Source of the DNA: an uncultured Clostridia bacterium | GTDB lineage: Bacteria; Bacillota; Clostridia; Christensenellales; Pumilibacteraceae | NCBI GenBank assembly: GCA_934247335.1 | Contig: CAKQJJ010000072.1 | Location: 1 to 6,651 of the forward strand | Reading direction: 5' to 3' | DNA length: 6,651 bases | Part shown: piece by piece, positions 5,908-6,651 of the stretch | How positions within the stretch are numbered: the first letter of the stretch is position 1 | Layout: every line of letters begins with the position of its first letter | Program-made: the position numbers and the translations under genes | The notes under the pieces: generated by a model | The model's database searches: none | Told to the model about the DNA's origin: nothing | The model's input: the letters and a program-made list of their open reading frames with translations, nothing else

Positions 5908-6561
5908 TCACCTTATAAACAATCCCCAGAACGCATCAAACGCATCAAGGAAAAAATACATTATTTTATTTAACAGCCACGACAGCGGATCGAACCAAAG
6001 CGGCAAATCGAGCACGTCGCGAATTATTCCGAGCGCAAGCAAAAATATCAGTATATAACGACTGTATTTTTTCAAAAAACTCATGAATTTGTTGTTTTCG
6101 GAAATAAAACAGCTTAAAATTCTGTAACCGTCCAACGGGTATAAAGGCAGCAAATTGAAAGCGGCAAGGTTGAGATTGATGACGACCATATAAAGCAAAA
6201 AAGTACTGAGATACGGTATTTCGCTGCAAACGACGTACAACGGATAACAAAGAAACGCCAAAATTAAATTCAACGTCACTCCGGCAATGGAAACCGTAAA
6301 CATGCCGACTTTTCTGTTTTTGAAATTATACGGGTTTACGGGAACGGGCTTTGCGTATCCGAATCGGAGAAAAACAAGCATTAAAAAGCCCACCGGGTCG
6401 AAATGCGAAACCGGATTTAAATTAAGTCGTCCCGCGCACTTTGCGGTGTCGTCACCGTTCCAAAGCGCAACCAGTCCGTGAGCCACTTCGTGCAACATTA
6501 TCGACAAAACGATAGCAACGAGAGCTATTAAAAAAGTTAAAATATCACTGTACCCGAACAT
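5908..6561 (-). CDS. Site-2 protease family (M50) zinc membrane protease
   Basis: 217 residues with about five or six hydrophobic segments. The zinc motif HExxH is seen as HEVAH at 24-28 inside the first membrane helix. The second conserved motif, NLLPLYPLDGYR at 136-147, supplies the expected third zinc ligand, Asp144. Family members cut substrates within or near the membrane; this compact form without PDZ or CBS domains resembles B. subtilis YwhC, and its natural substrate is unknown to me. The usual 'LDGGR' reads LDGYR here, a mild variation. An asparagine-rich segment (GRLNLNPVSHFDPVG, 44-58) is also typical of this group. The ATG is supported by TAGGAG, 5 bases upstream. It is the first gene of the operon and is followed after 3 bases by scpA, a neighbour commonly seen in Clostridia. 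Confidence 0.92.
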   Translation of the reverse strand: MFGYSDILTFLIALVAIVLSIMLHEVAHGLVALWNGDDTAKCAGRLNLNPVSHFDPVGFLMLVFLRFGYAKPVPVNPYNFKNRKVGMFTVSIAGVTLNLILAFLCYPLYVVCSEIPYLSTFLLYMVVINLNLAAFNLLPLYPLDGYRILSCFISENNKFMSFLKKYSRYILIFLLALGIIRDVLDLPLWFDPLSWLLNKIMYFFLDAFDAFWGLFIR

Positions 6562-6579
6562 TTTTACTCCTACTCGGTT

Positions 6580-6608
6580 ATTATATCATTTTCGGGCTAA
6601 ATAGTCAA
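6580..6608 (-). promoter_or_regulatory. Sigma-A promoter of the M50-scpA-scpB operon
   Basis: On the minus strand TTGACT (6608-6603) is followed by exactly 17 bases and a perfect TATAAT (6585-6580). The expected start near 6573 leaves a leader of only about a dozen bases, nearly filled by the TAGGAG ribosome binding site. There is no room for a leader regulatory element. Confidence 0.85.
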
Positions 6609-6617
6609 ATAAATTAA

Positions 6618-6651
6618 AGTAAAAGAAACGCCGTTAAAGCGCTTCTTTACT
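6618..6651 (-). terminator. Probable terminator of an upstream gene outside the window
   Basis: Two arms (6618-6631 and 6639-6651) form an imperfect hairpin on the minus strand, with one unpaired base and one G-U pair. It is followed by a T-rich run (ACTTTAATTTATTT). It lies just before the promoter at 6608. The outer arm touches the window edge, so the stem may be longer than seen. Confidence 0.6.

Overview
The window reads as an ordinary chromosomal segment of a Bacillota (Clostridia-type) bacterium of moderate GC content. The evidence is the low-GC Gram-positive gene neighbourhood (M50 protease, scpA, scpB, ytfI/ytfJ-like genes, a D,D-carboxypeptidase, rluB), the strong AGGAGG-type ribosome binding sites, and two near-consensus sigma-A promoters. 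A biotin-dependent decarboxylase module with an OadG-type subunit points to an anaerobe. An uncultured gut clostridial lineage is plausible, but that is inference. All nine genes I support lie on the minus strand, so the window is read from right to left. I see no rRNA, tRNA, CRISPR array, mobile element or coding gene on the plus strand.

Right edge (6562-6651): a probable terminator for a gene outside the window, then a clear sigma-A promoter. This promoter starts a tightly packed operon (6561 down to 1708): a membrane site-2 protease, scpA, scpB, a short DUF2953/YtfI-like membrane protein, ytfJ (gerW), a penicillin-binding D-alanyl-D-alanine carboxypeptidase and an RluB-type rRNA pseudouridine synthase. 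Most junctions are overlaps or gaps of a few bases; the two larger gaps are about 43 bases each. The operon ends at a hairpin terminator at 1624-1658. It combines chromosome organisation (ScpA/ScpB with SMC), spore and cell-wall functions (YtfI/YtfJ, carboxypeptidase) and ribosome maturation (RluB). The order resembles the Bacillus subtilis scpA-scpB-dacB-spmA-spmB-rluB region, but spmA and spmB are absent and a ytfI-ytfJ pair is present.

Left part (1-1592): a second transcription unit has its own consensus-like promoter and a strong Shine-Dalgarno. It encodes a divergent carboxyltransferase of the methylmalonyl-CoA/glutaconyl-CoA decarboxylase alpha-subunit family. Five bases downstream begins a small membrane protein with the look of a sodium-pump decarboxylase gamma subunit (OadG), cut by the window edge. 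The biotin carrier and the sodium-translocating beta subunit would be expected just outside the window.

The least ordinary parts are the carboxyltransferase, whose family-conserved motifs are altered in both halves, and a possible forespore promoter in front of the ytfI-ytfJ pair. I did not find strong evidence of a wholly new system.
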